Of a stretch of DNA of 64,000 bases, positions 46,065 through 59,068 are shown in pieces. Position numbers and translations under genes: made by a program. The stretch is from Isoetes taiwanensis (taxonomy: Eukaryota > Streptophyta > Lycopodiopsida > Isoetales > Isoetaceae): positions 3,567,720 through 3,631,719 of the forward strand of contig JAJEKV010000075.1 in the NCBI GenBank assembly GCA_021234155.1. Direction: 5' to 3'. Positions within the stretch are counted from its first letter, which is position 1; each line of letters starts with the position of its first letter. The notes beneath the pieces are model-generated. The model had not been told where the DNA came from and did no database searches. It worked only from the letters and a program-made list of their open reading frames with translations.

Positions 46065-49000
46065 CTAGAATGGGACTCGCAAGAAACCAACAAAGCGCCC
46101 GACTACCAGAGAACTTCCTTACAAACTAGGATCAAGGACGAGGTCACAGGACGAGGCCAAAGGCCAGTAAAGGATAGCAAGAAAGATACGCCAAATTGGC
46201 TAAACCAGGCAGGAAGAAGCCCCTCCCCTGCCTGGAAACAATTCAAAGCAATCAAAAGATTAAAGAACATGCCCTTATAAGAAAATCATTCTTGCACTAA
46301 ACTGAAACTACCCCCTACAACCAGCCTAAAATTTTAGAAAAGGAAGGACCTACTTGGAATTCTAAAAAAAGAAGGAGGTATAATGCATAGCATAGCCTTT
46401 TAGGACCATTGCATGATTACAAAAGAGTTGGGAAGGTTCTTGGGGTTAGGTTGGGTTGTCTTCATGGGACGTAGCTTAAAAAAAGCCCTTTTTTAATTAC
46501 TCCTCATCAATACCCATCATTCCAGAAGTTAGACCTATAGCTACAACATTGCAATACTATAACCATAGGACAACTATGACCATAGGACAACTTTGGTGTG
46601 CTGTGTGCTTCTCATGTTGATTCAATTTTTCACTAACAATAATTTTGAAATGTGATCATATGGTACATGAGCGACATCCATAGATCAGGCAGCAACATGC
46701 CTCTAGACTTAATTCACAGCCATAACCATGGATCAGGCAGCAACATGCCTATAGACTTAATTCACAGCCATATGAACATGCCTCTACTGTTGTTTCATGG
46801 TAATAAAAAACAAACTATGCTCTGCTTTTTGGACCTTGTACTTATAGTTGGCATTGGTAATTCAACTACACGACCATGACCATGACCATGACCATGGCAT
46901 TATGTGCAGAAGCAACCGGACGTTGATTCAGTCACAGCCAAGACTATGAGGCAATATGCGTCTAATGTCTGAATTGTACCATAAAATGCGCTCCCCGCTT
47001 TTCTAGTTGACAACTTCATCAAAGTTGTCATTGCTATGCTTGCAAGGTAACAATGGTTCAAACAAATGGATATCTTTCCTATCCATATCTGTCATTACAG
47101 TGGATGAATCCAGAAGTGAAAATAAGTACCAGCATTAGGGCGTTTCCAAAGCCAATCATAACTACAATGAAATATATCAAGTTTTGCAGATGGCTGGGCA
47201 GATAATATATTGCAGTGCCTGACAATATCATGGTCGCCATAAAGAGCCAGCAAAGCTGGAGACATATATTATCGCAAGAACCTACATCTTCACACATATC
47301 TTCAATTTACAGATAAAGCAAATTAAACACATGATTCCTCGTGATAAACTGATAAACGCATAGCTTACAATTGCCTTTACTGACAATCCCATTCGTAAAT
47401 CATCAATTAAATAGAATGCCAAAAGCACCTGTAAATTGAAAGATGAATTTCATAACTTAAATTTCATAAAATGCAGAAATGTTAGTGCATCTAAACCTGT
47501 GATACATTTGTAGAAAGTCTAGTCAACATGCAGACTAATACCACTTGGTAGTTGGTACCAACATGAGGAAATTCAAAGAACATACACAAATGTGAGAGAA
47601 AGAGTCACAACCAACATATTGATAAGCATAGGCCAATTTACTTGAAGTCTCCTTCATTGATCTGCAAGTTAAAGATGCAACAAAACCCATCATCATAAAC
47701 GGTATTAAACAGTATAGAGATTAAGATCATCTAACCTTCTAAAATATTCTACATAAAACAACAAAAGTTAAAAGGTGAAAACAGGTGAAAACAGTCAAGC
47801 TCATATAATGCATGGCAAGATTACCAAGTAGGATTCTAGCAGGCTGTCAAAAGCATCTATCAGAGTGAACTAGAGGTGACGATCCTGCTGACTAAGTGCA
47901 CAGTTGACTTACCATATCATGATGAAATCATCAAGGAGCAGTTTGCAGAAACATTTTGGAGCATTTAGATCTCATTCTCATTCTAAAGTTATGCCCCACT
48001 ACATAGGTTTCTGTTTCAATGTACCCATCAAATCCACACATGCACATACTTTAATTTTCTCCTTTACCCCCAGCTAATTGATATTCGCGATCAGAATGGT
48101 TGCTTTTGCCAGCGTAGAAGGCAACTTCTAAAGGAAGCCAATATTAGAGAAAAGAAGTGCAGACCAAGGTCTTCAAGAACTTAAAAAGTATTTGCAATAA
48201 TGGATAATAATATGTGGCCCAAATAAAGCTGTGAACCAGCACAGAATTTGTTCTTATGATCACGAGTTGGTTAATGTATACACTTACGATTAGACACCAT
48301 AGTTGCTTAAACTTACTGTTTGCAACATCCATAGGATAAACATGTTCCCCACTATAACTTAAAAGCAACATCATATTTGTTATTAGAGGATTAGAAATCA
48401 ATTGCCAGATTAAATAACAACAAAGCACGGCTTACATAATCAGAGAGATGAGCTGGGCAAAAATAGGACATACATGGAGGAGGTTTTGAATGTTCCGAAG
48501 ATCATGTAGGAGGAGGAATCATACGACGATCATATAACCGAGCAAATGCATCACTGTGAATCATAACAGCCAGACTTAGCTCAGAGTTCCTAGTAAACTA
48601 ACTCTAGATACTACCTTCCCCCAACGAGTAAATGGTGTGGACGTGTTGGGCTTATTGCACAGGTTTTCAAAGAAAGGCAGTGACGTGGCATATCTGATAA
48701 GAATCATTTAGCGCCACTTTGTAAATCAAGCTGCCATTAAAGAAGCTTCATGTTAGTCGAGAACAACTTGCAAACAACAATTCATTGAACAGATAATAAC
48801 GTCCTCTTAAATATTTTATGACATGCCACAAAGAACACTGTTGGAAATTATTCCTAGCCAGTATCTCTTGTTCTCGATTCCTGCTAATTCGTATCTCTAG
48901 AGGAGGAGTCCTTTATCATAATGTAATTGTAATCAACTTTCTTCTCAGCTTACCAAAATGTTACGGCGGTCCTGGTGATTGGCACCACAAAGCACACCCT

Positions 49001-50189
49001 CTCTCAAATCATCTTTGTCTTAATGTACCATCTACGCCATGGGCATTTCTGCATTCACAACATGATAAAAACAATTATTGTAACACCTAACAAAAAATTG
49101 ATTATGCATTCAATCTATAAAGGTTCAGACAGTGCACACAACTCTGCATCAATCATCACAAGCTTGGTATCCTTATATTTTGGGGCCAGGAGTTTTAAAT
49201 TGTTCACTATTCTGTAATAGTTTTAGCATCAGTTAACGATAATCTACAGTAATACATTTAACCGATAATCTACAGTAATACATTTAACTAGTTATAATAA
49301 GTGGATGACATCAAAAGTATAATCAATGCCACAAATAACCTTGTCAAATGCAAATGCTTAAAAGATCACCGTGCCATGAAGGAACACCCAATTGCCATGT
49401 GTAAAAATATTTTGCTTCCAAACTCCATACTGAACACCGCAAAAATTTACATTCCACGAGTTATACCAATGCTATTGACCCATAAATTAAAAAAAAAAAG
49501 GAGCTAGAACGGTAGATTCTATGTTTTCCATGGAAAGAATGCACTCCAAAGGCTTTCTTGAAAATGCTAGTCTGCTTCAAGGGAAACAACAAACCATGCA
49601 GATATCCATATGACAATAGGCTCTGTCTCGAGGATGCATCCCTTTCAAAAATCTTCCGAAAAGTCGAACGACAACCGCAATCAAGTCCGCCGGGCAAATA
49701 TTAAATCATAACAGAATTTGCTTACCGTGCACGGATCTTGACAAAATTTTTGCAGCTCCAAATTACAATATTCATGCCGAAATGCTAGCCTATGGCTTTT
49801 CGGCTACTTTAGAGCATGAAGATTTGAGTTAGAAGTGGAGATCTTGCTCTAAATCGGAATTTCTCTGCTTGTTTCAAGGTAAAAGCAGGTCTCGGACAGA
49901 CACATCAAAAATCAAACTAACAATACCAGAAAGCTGGACAAAATCGTGTATGGCCTAATAAAGAACAAGTAAACGATGAAAAAAACCCTGTCAATTCGGC
50001 CTGGATATTCACAATGGCCAGACGGATTTTTGACAAAAACACAAGATCCCAACCTTAACTTGGCCAGAGGAGCGGATCGATCGGTCGGATTTGTAACAGC
50101 GGCAGAAAAGGATCTACCTCCTCCGTCACCATTGCTGCTCCAATCGACTGAATCCCAAGGAAAGCCACAGGGGCGCCATCGTCGAATTC

Positions 50190-50470
50190 CATGGAGAAAT
50201 CGAATTGGGGCTTTTGTTGTGGGCCGTCCAAATCCGAGATGGACGGTCGAGATGAAATGCCCCAATATAAGGGTCGAGATTAAAAGCCCCAAATCAGGGG
50301 GCTGCTTGGGGTGATTCGAGGTGTCACCGTCTGCACCGTCCATCTCAGAGATGGACGATCTCTACCAACATTTGAGACACTCATATAACATAGTTACGAG
50401 GTGTCACCGTCTCGACCGTCCATCTCATAGATGAACGGCCGAGATCAATCTCTACCAACATGTTGGTAGA
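50190..50470. repeat. Dispersed GAGATGGACGG-type repeat, copy 3
   Basis: Same blocks as the copies at 3770 and 15640. Here GAGGTGTCACCGTCT..ACCGTCCATCTCA is itself repeated, at 50319-50348 and 50399-50428. Confidence 0.65.
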
Positions 50471-50564
50471 GCTCATATAATTGTATATTGATGAGTGATA
50501 ACAGATATAAGAGATAAGAAAAATATAAGAGATAAGAGATATGCAAGGAAGTAAATTACTATCA

Positions 50565-50760
50565 TACTAGTAACGGGTGCCCGACGTTGCCGGTCTTTGT
50601 TAAAAATACATTAGGTTGGGGATGTTAATACTAGAAATGGGTGCCCGACGTTGTCGGGCTTTGTTCAAACTATATTAGGTTGGGGATGTTAATATTAGTA
50701 ACGGGTGCCCGACGTTGCCGGGCTTTAACAAGAATATATTAGGTTGGGGATGTTGTATTA
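50565..50760. repeat. Tandem repeat, three 67-bp units, GCCCGACGTTGCCGGGC hairpin
   Basis: Each unit has AGTAACGGGTGCCCGACGTT, GCCGGGCTTTGTT and ATATTAGGTTGGGGATGTT. The hairpins resemble those before Helitron 3' ends, but no CTRR follows directly. Confidence 0.75.
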
Positions 50761-51640
50761 GTGTCATTTTTGCAAAAGAGCAAAAGAATCATCAAATAAC
50801 ATTAATGCAAATGAAATTGTGCATAGGAATGTAAGATACCTAAGTCATGAGCTGCTCTTTGGAGGCAAATGCTTTATTTCAAACTTGTGATTAAGTGGAA
50901 CTCATTTAGTGTAGAATGCATGATAATTTGTATGCCTGAAATGATAATAGATTGTAGCATCATATGTATACCTGTATTGTGTCATGCATAGTTATAGTTG
51001 ATGTAGTAAAGTAACTGTTAAGAATGATAGATATGCCCATAATGTATATGTAGCTAAAAGAAGGAATAAGCATGAGATTTACAAAGGCCATATATAAAGG
51101 AAGGTCGACGTGATGCAAGATGTATCAAGCATAAGGACATTAATAAGTGTCTCTAATAGCATGTGAAATTCATTGAATCAACTGCCTTGAATGCAAGATT
51201 ATGACGACTAGTTGTCTTTATAGAAAGGGAGTATGGGCATAATGTAAATCATCGATAGGAAATGTTGCAGTGTCTTGGAAGCCTGAGGCTTGGTAGTATA
51301 ACAAACTTATTTGATGTTGTTATGAAGTATAAGGCTATTTGTCTATTGAAGTGGAAGTAAGAGTTGGATGACCATGGAAACAATTTAGAAACTTTTGTAA
51401 ACACCAATCTTAAATCATAAACGCAAGGGAAAGATATAAAGACATCAAAGTATTCAATGAAAAGGAGGATGCTAAAGTATGATGGTTTGTTGTTAAAGAT
51501 TTTGCATGGAGCATTTCCTTCTGTTAAAGTACAAATTGGTAGTTGTTCCATGCTGCGTTTGCGTTGCCAAGCATATTGTAAAAAACAATTTATGAGCATG
51601 GTAGTACATTGGTGTTTTTGTTTTTACATGTCAAAGATGT

Positions 51641-53695
51641 ATCTGGAAACACAGGAATACATGAACTTCGTAAAAGGCGCTCTATGTAGTGTTGCAGTAT
51701 GAGGCAGAAGAAAGAAATCAAGGCAGTTCATGATAAGAACGGAGTTTGCTTCATTAAGAACAGCTGCGTTTGAAGAGAAGATGGAGTCATATCCGAGGCA
51801 AATCAATTATGATGTACGGCCTTTGTAGTAATGTTCTTGTGGAGACATTGGAGGCATGCAAAGTAAACATTGTTAATAATATTCAAATGTAGAGTAATGT
51901 AAAGTGTATATGCATTAAGTGAAACACTTGTATCACCCGATTTTGAACGCCTCTTTACGTTGATAATATTCAAATGTCGAGTAATGTAAAGCATATGTGC
52001 ATTAAGTGAAACACTTGTATCACCGGATTTTGAACGCCTCTTTTGATGCCCTTGTTGCGATATATAAGATTAACCAGATGAGGAATGGCGTAGGAAAGAA
52101 TGTCCATATAAGTCCTGAAAATGAAAGATTGCTCCTATAGAAGTTTTATAATTTGGTATAGAGTAAGCAGCTATGCAACCTTAAGTTGGCAAAACAATAA
52201 CAACAATATGTTTTGTTGAGTGGTAAGGTGGCTGAACATAGGTATCCAACAATGCCTCTAGAAAATATGCAATGGCTAGAAGATGCATGGATCTTATGTA
52301 TGCATGGATCTCCAAACTTCGGAGTTTGGAGATCTTAAAGAACGTTAGGTTTTGTCTAGCTTCAGCATCACCTGTTCTCTCTAGTTTGAAGCACATTCTA
52401 CAACTAAAAAGATTCAAAGAGAAGAGAACATTAGAGCAATATATCGAAGGTAGAACATCAATCACATTTATCCGATCTTTAAAGGAAATGATCCTTCATT
52501 TAATTCTAAGTCTACACATTAGAGCATGCAAACACAGGTGAAATGATGGAATAACAGCACAATCAGTAAATCAGAGCTTGAACATGTGAGAATAGACATG
52601 TTTGCTAGCAAATTTCGAAAAAGATTTAGCTCACATCCATAGAACAATAACTTGATTATTGTTCAAGAATCCAAACCAATGATGGTAGTCCTTCCTGGCT
52701 ATCTAGGAAAAGAGAATATTGTCCATTACCTTGACCCTTTGGAACTTGATGGCATCTCCAGTTGCACAATGCTTGAAATTGGTTGCAAAAATACTTAGAC
52801 AATGACCATAAAAGCCATACTGGTTGTGCTACGACCCTTTGTGAAACAATTGAGAAGACTATTCTTGACGTACACAAAGTTAATACAAATAGAGAATGTC
52901 ACTCCCTAGAAGTTGTATCTCATATTTGCTAAGTTGTTGTGTTTTGCTGCAAGGATGTACACCTGAAGCATGGCACAATATTGCCTCATTGTCCAAATAG
53001 AGCAAAAGACGTACGATTTTTACTCAAATCATTGGCACAAAATATGAAGATTACCTGGAATACAAGAGAAGGGGTTCAAGTGAGGAAGCGAGCTTGAAGC
53101 TCAAAAGTCTTTTAAATTTAGAATACTGACCTTGCATGTTCATTGTCCAAGCCTGTAAAATCATTTAATGATATAAGATGCCAAATGTTCTTGCTTTACT
53201 TACGTATTCTGACACACAATGGAAATGGGGTAATTAGCTTCAAGGGTTAATGAGCTATGATGCAGCAGACAGTAGACAATATGCCTAGAACATCTTATTT
53301 GGGAGCATCCTACAAATCTGAACCAACTGCTAAACATCTCCAAATTCAAGCTGTATTTATAACAGTCATCGCACTGTCATATGCTTGCGTCATGATCATA
53401 AGTGAAGCAAAACTGCCTATGTTGCCTCGAAGATGATATCAAGGTACCTTAGTCTTGGCCAACTATATGTATTCCAGTGTGCTGGCAGAAGACACTCAGT
53501 GCATTGAGTGTTATATACTTGCTGGATTGAGTGCCAAGAGATCCACATCATATGCTTATATCAGCTGTCAGATAATATGATGAGCAAGAGGGTCCCCTCC
53601 ACCTCCATGTTCAGTGATCCAGTCCTCTATTCGATCAATATATAGCCCAACAACATGGGAAAGAATCGATGGTGTAGAAATCTCAGGCTTAGCTA
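51641..53695. other. Unassigned, with an 85-bp tandem duplication
   Basis: 51881-51960 and 51966-52045 repeat ATTCAAATGT-GAGTAATGTAAAG, GCATTAAGTGAAACACTTGT and GATTTTGAACGCCTCTTT. A plus-strand stretch at 52272-52541 and one at 51640-51850 look coding-like (RTEFASLRTAAFEEKMESY) but match nothing I know. Confidence 0.5.
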
Positions 53696-53877
53696 TCAGA
53701 AAAGTATCCTTACGCTTAGCAATGCCTTATATTTGCTTGTATCTTTTGTCTTCATTGTACCTTCTTCAACTTTTAATGTAGGATTCTTTGTATTTTCTTC
53801 AAGTTTGTAAGCATGATCTACATTCTCAGAATCTGTGTAGTGATGCATGTCCATAACATCATCACTTATAAGGCAAA

Positions 53878-54850
53878 TAAGATAAGATAAGATAAGATAA
53901 GATGAATTTTTACGTCCACGGGAACCCAACGGGTTATGGGATGGCACATGCAAGGACAACAACCCATCTAAAACCTGGGGACTAGGCCCCATCACCAAAC
54001 ACAATAACCATATATTAAAATACTACCAAGAAGAAGATAATGCTAATGCTAGTGGTAATTTTATGCTTCTAAAATTATCTAGACATAGCCAGTCCAAGGA
54101 TTAGAAGGCCATTTATTTAGAATAATTGTTGCGCCTCCCCTGTACACTGCCCATTTCTTTTGCAGGCGGACTGCCCTCACCTTGCAGAGCTCCTCCTTAC
54201 GGTTACACAATTGAAGAGGGGAGAGGTCCTCCCGTACTGAGAAACTAGTCCCTCTAAGATGGTTTCCATGATGAAGAACCTGTAAGCGGCTAAGAGTGTC
54301 TTGAAACCGAACCAAAAGATGGCGAGGACGATCAGGTCTTGCCGCTCCCACCCTAGTAGTGGAGACAACTCCACCAACCTTCACATGCATGACATCAGTG
54401 AAAAAATGCAAAGCCGCATCCATATCAGAATGGGCATCACCTTATGCCTCTGCAACCCTTATAATACGCAAGTTCAGGCTCCTGGTAATAGAAGATACTG
54501 AGACAGCCTGCTCATGTCTGCTAGTTCGACACTGCGACTCCTGGTCCCATTGGGATTGTGAAGATGTCTGTACGCCCACCTCAACATGTTCCCTTTCCAA
54601 TGTTTGCACTTCCGCTTCGACACAATGTTTCTTCTGTGGCTGTAATTCTGTATCTAGTGTCTGTACTGAGGCATTACTTGTGCCCACATTAGCTATAGCA
54701 GAATTAGCACGCAGGTCTGGAGGAGTATTTGTAATCTCCTCTAAAGCAGATCCAAAAGATTCGTTAACATTCAGGGCGCACCCATTTTTAAAACCTCAGA
54801 CCAGAACTAAGGTCTTATATAACACATGCGACATTTTAGCTAAACACTAA
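53878..54850 (-). mobile_element. LINE relic, ORF1-like, with (TCTTA)n tail
   Basis: On the minus strand, GAARPDRPRHLLVRFQDTL, then LRGTSFSVREDLSPLQL and AVRLQKKWAVYRGG, give the RNA-binding C-terminal pattern of L1-type ORF1 proteins. Upstream is a Gln/Glu-rich, coiled-coil-like segment. A short non-coding segment (54080-53910), with CCATGCACGT-like and GGGTTCCCGTGGACGT words, leads to a (TCTTA)n tail at 53905-53878. No reverse transcriptase follows, so this is a short or truncated form. The N-terminal limit is uncertain. Confidence 0.65.
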
Positions 54851-55941
54851 GAAAGGAAAAAGCTTCATGATTGAGAGCCTCCCCGACATCCAACTGCATG
54901 AAAACAACCTACACATAAAAAAGAAAAGAAAAACACTAGCACTAAATATAGAAAACTGCCAAGAAGTACTAAAGTCTTGCCAAAATTTTCAAGAAAACTC
55001 GTCAGAAAGAAAAATTCCGTTGCATCATTACTCATGATGCCAAAAACCCTAGCGCCAAAAGCAAAATGCCAAAAAAAATGAAAGCAAAAAACCTCAGAAA
55101 TTTTGCTAAAGACACTCCAGTAAAATATCGTTGTGCCTTCAAATCGCCGCTATTGCAATAATAATAGAGCAAGAAACAATGGTAGATTCAAAATTATTGA
55201 AATCTAACTCGAGATTTAGTTAAAAAAATGTGTAGCGACTCACCTTAGCTGCAAAAATGTCGTAGCTTCTTCATAGCGCCATAGCTAATGCCGGAAGAAC
55301 TTGTTGTACAAAGGGAGGAAAGAAAATGACAAGGAAGAGAAACATGAAGAATTTTGCCACATCAACGCCACATTCCCAGAAAAATTGCCACAAGAACATT
55401 CACTTTGCGAGAATGTTGCCCTCATGAAGCGTTGCTACCTGGACAAGTGAGAATATTGTGAGAATGTTGCCCTCGTGAAGTGTTGCCCTCGAGAATGTTG
55501 CCACTTGGACATTCATATTGCGAGATGTTGTCCTCGTGAAGCAACCCCTTGGGAACCATTGTTTAATCTTGTTTATAAATTGTGTCTAGTCCAGTCTTGC
55601 AAAAAACCCTCAAGTAGCATTAAGAACATCATAAGATAAGAAATGGGAAAAAAAAAGCATCCCTGTGTTCAAGCTGAGCTACAAACAGAACCATCATCAA
55701 GCTATTTACGGCGGGACATGCGGCCTTAGAGGTGGAGAACTAAATTTTTTTAATATACTGGGCTTGCAAAATCTCAACAAATATTCATTCGCCTTACAGG
55801 ATTTCAGTCACATGATTTAAAGAGCTGAATACCTCTCGGATATTTGACTTACAGAATAGGCATATGGATTTGCTAGTCCGAATACCTCCTTGTGCCAGAT
55901 ACACCCCTCCCCCCACCCCACCCTTTTTTTTTTTTTAATAT
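54851..55941. repeat. Intergenic, with GAGAATGTTGCC repeats
   Basis: 55395-55560 repeats GAGAATGTTGCCCTC and GTGAAGYGTTGCC-type words four or five times. 55905-55940 is a C-rich then T-rich tract. No gene is called; 54851-55320 could be the 5' part of the neighbouring minus-strand LINE relic. Confidence 0.55.
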
Positions 55942-56149
55942 GTATGCTTATTGCTGCACCTTACTAGCATTGTTCCCTAATGGCGGCAATATGAATGATC
56001 ATATTTGATCCAATAACATTCATGTGTTCAAGTTAGGACCATAATGGATATTTGGATTTGGGTAAATTGTATAGCTATATATATTTACCATGAAAACTTA
56101 CTGGGTCCTTATTTACTAGTAATATTACACTTTCGTAGGTTATGGGAAA

Positions 56150-56471
56150 GGGTGAAAGCATGCTAGGGTGTACCATCTAAAGTACTTTTTAGGGAGTGCA
56201 AAACTACCCAGAAAAGTACCCAACACTGGGTACTGGGAACTTGCATAAATGCCACAATAAATAATAAGTTTGAGAGTTAATTCATTTATTTTAGTCTCTA
56301 ATAGTATTGTTATCCTCTGGTACTATAGATTGGCATGTTACTGACCTTCAATTCAAAAAATTTCGATCGATTTTAATGGAAAGAAAAAACAGAAAGTACC
56401 AGTTTTAAAAGTACCCAGTGTAGGTACTTTTGAGGGTTCCAAAAGTGGTACACCGTAGCATGCTTTTACCC
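56150..56471. mobile_element. MITE, 322 bp
   Basis: Terminal inverted repeats of about 26 bp: GGGTGAAAGCATGCTA..GGTGTACCA at the left, and at the right its inverse, reading GGGTAAAAGCATGCTA..GGTGTACCA on the other strand. The second copy of the surrounding block (60950-60965) lacks it, giving GGGAAAATCCC as an empty site. GAAA on both sides may be the target duplication. Internal AAGTACCCAGTGT-type words are also partly inverted. Confidence 0.85.
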
Positions 56472-56489
56472 GAAAACCCCTTTTTTCCT

Positions 56490-56882
56490 TAACCAAAACT
56501 TGGCCTGTTGCCAGTTACATGTTATTGAAGATGAAAGTCATACTCTTCTAAGTTGCCCTGCTTTTGAGATAGTCCAGAATCATTTTTTGACCTTAGCATT
56601 CCATTCCACGCTTCCACAACTTCTCAGAGCACCATCTGTGCATGACTTGGCATTATACATACTTGAGGTTCTAGATAAACATCTGCAATTACTGAGCCCT
56701 CAGTAGTCATTATCTCCGCTTGTCTAGTATCATCATTACTGCAAAGGTTTTTCCCTTGAAAACCTTTCGAGGCAGAGGTTTTTTAATCCTAGTAGTAATG
56801 ATTGTACTAGCCCATTGTATGGGTCCCATGACCTATTGGTCTCCATGGACGTTAAAAAAACTATTCTATTCTATTCTATTCT
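56490..56882 (+). mobile_element. 5'-truncated LINE, zinc-knuckle end of reverse transcriptase
   Basis: Plus-strand reading HVIEDESHTLLSCPAFEIVQ (56518-56577) is the His-x4-Cys half of the zf-RVT motif at the end of plant L1-like ORF2, followed by a stop at 56704. A 3' untranslated region with CCATGGACGTTAAAAAAACT follows, then an (ATTCT)n tail to 56882. It is missing from the matching site in copy 2 (about 60975). Confidence 0.8.
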
Positions 56883-58570
56883 CCATCTTTATGAATGGAG
56901 ACCGCTATTATCAGTTTAGCATAAGCAAAGATTTGATAGGTGCTGCCCAAGGTCTTATGGCAGATCATATTCATGTAAGGGGGCTGTCTTGACTATTTTT
57001 CTCGGTGATCACGACATTCCTTTTGCCCTCTTGTGAGAATTAAAACTCAGATGGGGTGTTGCACAGCATATTCCCGAGGAGTGCAGGGGCATGGGATCTT
57101 GTATGCAAAGCACGGCTATGGCCATCGCATAAAGAAAATTATATGAAGCTTCCCATTTTCTGGGTAGCTCAAACGTATGGTGTCTTGGGACTGATAATGA
57201 GTTTAACCAGATATCACAATGCATTTTTCATTATTGTCAAGAAAAATAGCTGGTAGTAGAGTAAGGGATCTGCTATAACGTAAATGCACAAGGAAGATAG
57301 ACTTATAACAGTCTCAAACCTTATGTTAGAGCAGGAAAATTATCTTAGCGTCTAAAAGCTTAAAACTATATTTATGGTGCTAGTAAATCAAGTAACTCTT
57401 GCTGTAAATGCATGACAGATTTATGAGTTATGATTCCATATTTAATACATGTTTTTTGCCTAAACGATTGAATAGAGATTAGTATCTTGGGTTGTAAATG
57501 TCCATAACTGTATGTTTCTTCTCTAAACAATGTATATTAAAGCATTTTTTTTTTTTATATTAAAGGATTTTTGCCTTTGCTTACTATTATTATTGAAATC
57601 ATGTTGAGTTAGATCTCTCTCTTGTGTGTAAATTAGTTTTATATCTTATTGTGCTCGTTTTTGGGCATGGTTAACAACCGAAAATCCTAAGGTACCTTTT
57701 GGCCCCGTGCATTTTTACCCAGTCTATGGCTAATAATGTATTGATTGGCTAATAATGTATTGGTTGGCTTCTCTTCTTAATATTTTCCTTTGTCCACTAG
57801 GTCTTAGATGAGCAAGGAATTTGGCATCAGAAGACTACTTTGTCAAGGAAAGACTGAAGAAGTTCAAATATCTACACGTACATGGATGTGTCCAAACCTT
57901 TTGGAATCTATTACTTAGATACAAGGTTTGAGTTTGCACGTTAAATAAGCTGCTAAGGTACCTTATTAATTTTTGAGGTTCTACAAGCTATTACAACATG
58001 TTTTGACTAAGAATTTTTGGAGAGAAGGTACTAGTCTCTCACATAAACCAGTAACATCTTGAAGATCTACTAAAATATAGAGCCTTATACCTTATATCTG
58101 TATCTTGATGCTTGTTTATCTTGTTCTAATTCGGCCGCTTTGGCTTAAAAGTGAAATTCTTTTGAAGAATATGCCATGACAAAGCTGGCAACACACTGAT
58201 GAATCATTTTTTCCAGATATATATTGTTACAAATGGAAAAGCTGCTACATATAGCTGGTTTTTAAACTTAAGCACTTCTTTTGTGCTCATTATATTCTGA
58301 CTTAAATGCACAATGGGTCTCTAGTTTGCATTGACTGGAAGTCTTATTGCACATATAAGGTTTTTCGAACCATAGGCCTCTGGTCTAGCTTGTATCTTAT
58401 TTGCTGATTCCGAATAAAATTCATGGTACATTGGTAGAATAGGAATAAAATATTTTTCCTACATGGTCCTTTAATGGTAATTAGCTTTAAATGACACATT
58501 TTAGTCTGAAAACATCTTTAAATTGTAAAGGATAAAACATTGATCTTCCGTGGACTTTCTAAGATTGATT

Positions 58571-59068
58571 TAATAATAATAATAATAATTGTATTGATCT
58601 TGCCCTTTGGACCTTGAAGGTCACGAGGCAGCAATTTACAGTGTCTGATCATAGACTTAACAGAAAAGAACGATGTGAGTCTATATCCTTGATGTATCTA
58701 CCAAGGTTATAAGGCTCCATCTCAAGTATCCCATGTAAATGTACAAGATTTATGTTGTGTCTATCTCTGATATGTGAGTATTCAGGACATTCAAGTAAAA
58801 CATGTCCTTCGTCCTCCATGACTCCCAATGTGCAAAAAGAGCAGAGTCTGCTCTCTCTCGGGATCCCAGCCCATCTACCTGTTTCAGACATGAGACGATG
58901 CGAGCTTGTCCGGTATCTGGCCACCACATGCTTCATATGTCTCGAGATGTTTGACAACAGGTAATCAGGTTCCGTGTACATCACCAATTGATTTATGTCT
59001 TCAATATACTTCTGCATTCTACTCCCTTTTGAGTGCCATAACCGGTTGATTGCCAATTCTTGGACCAA
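58571..59068 (-). mobile_element. 5'-truncated LINE, reverse-transcriptase C-terminus
   Basis: Minus-strand frame 59068-58649 contains RTSSHRLMSETGRWAGIPRE, LCSFCTLGV, EDEGHVLLECPEYSHIR: the full Cys-x2-Cys..His-x4-Cys zf-RVT motif of non-LTR retrotransposons. A stop is followed by a short 3' UTR (CTTCAAGGTCCAAAGGGCAA) and an (ATT)n tail at 58590-58571. The polymerase domain is absent. Confidence 0.88.

Larger units (their letters stand above)
46350..51640. repeat. Direct duplication, copy 2 (partner 1-5198)
   Basis: Same order and orientation as copy 1. Copy 2 keeps CAG and CTG at many places where copy 1 reads CG, CGT, CCG or CTCG: ATCAGAGAGATGAGCTGGG here against ATCGAGAGATGAGCCGGG there, and AGGCAGTGACG against AGGCGTTGACG. 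No intact gene. Confidence 0.9.
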
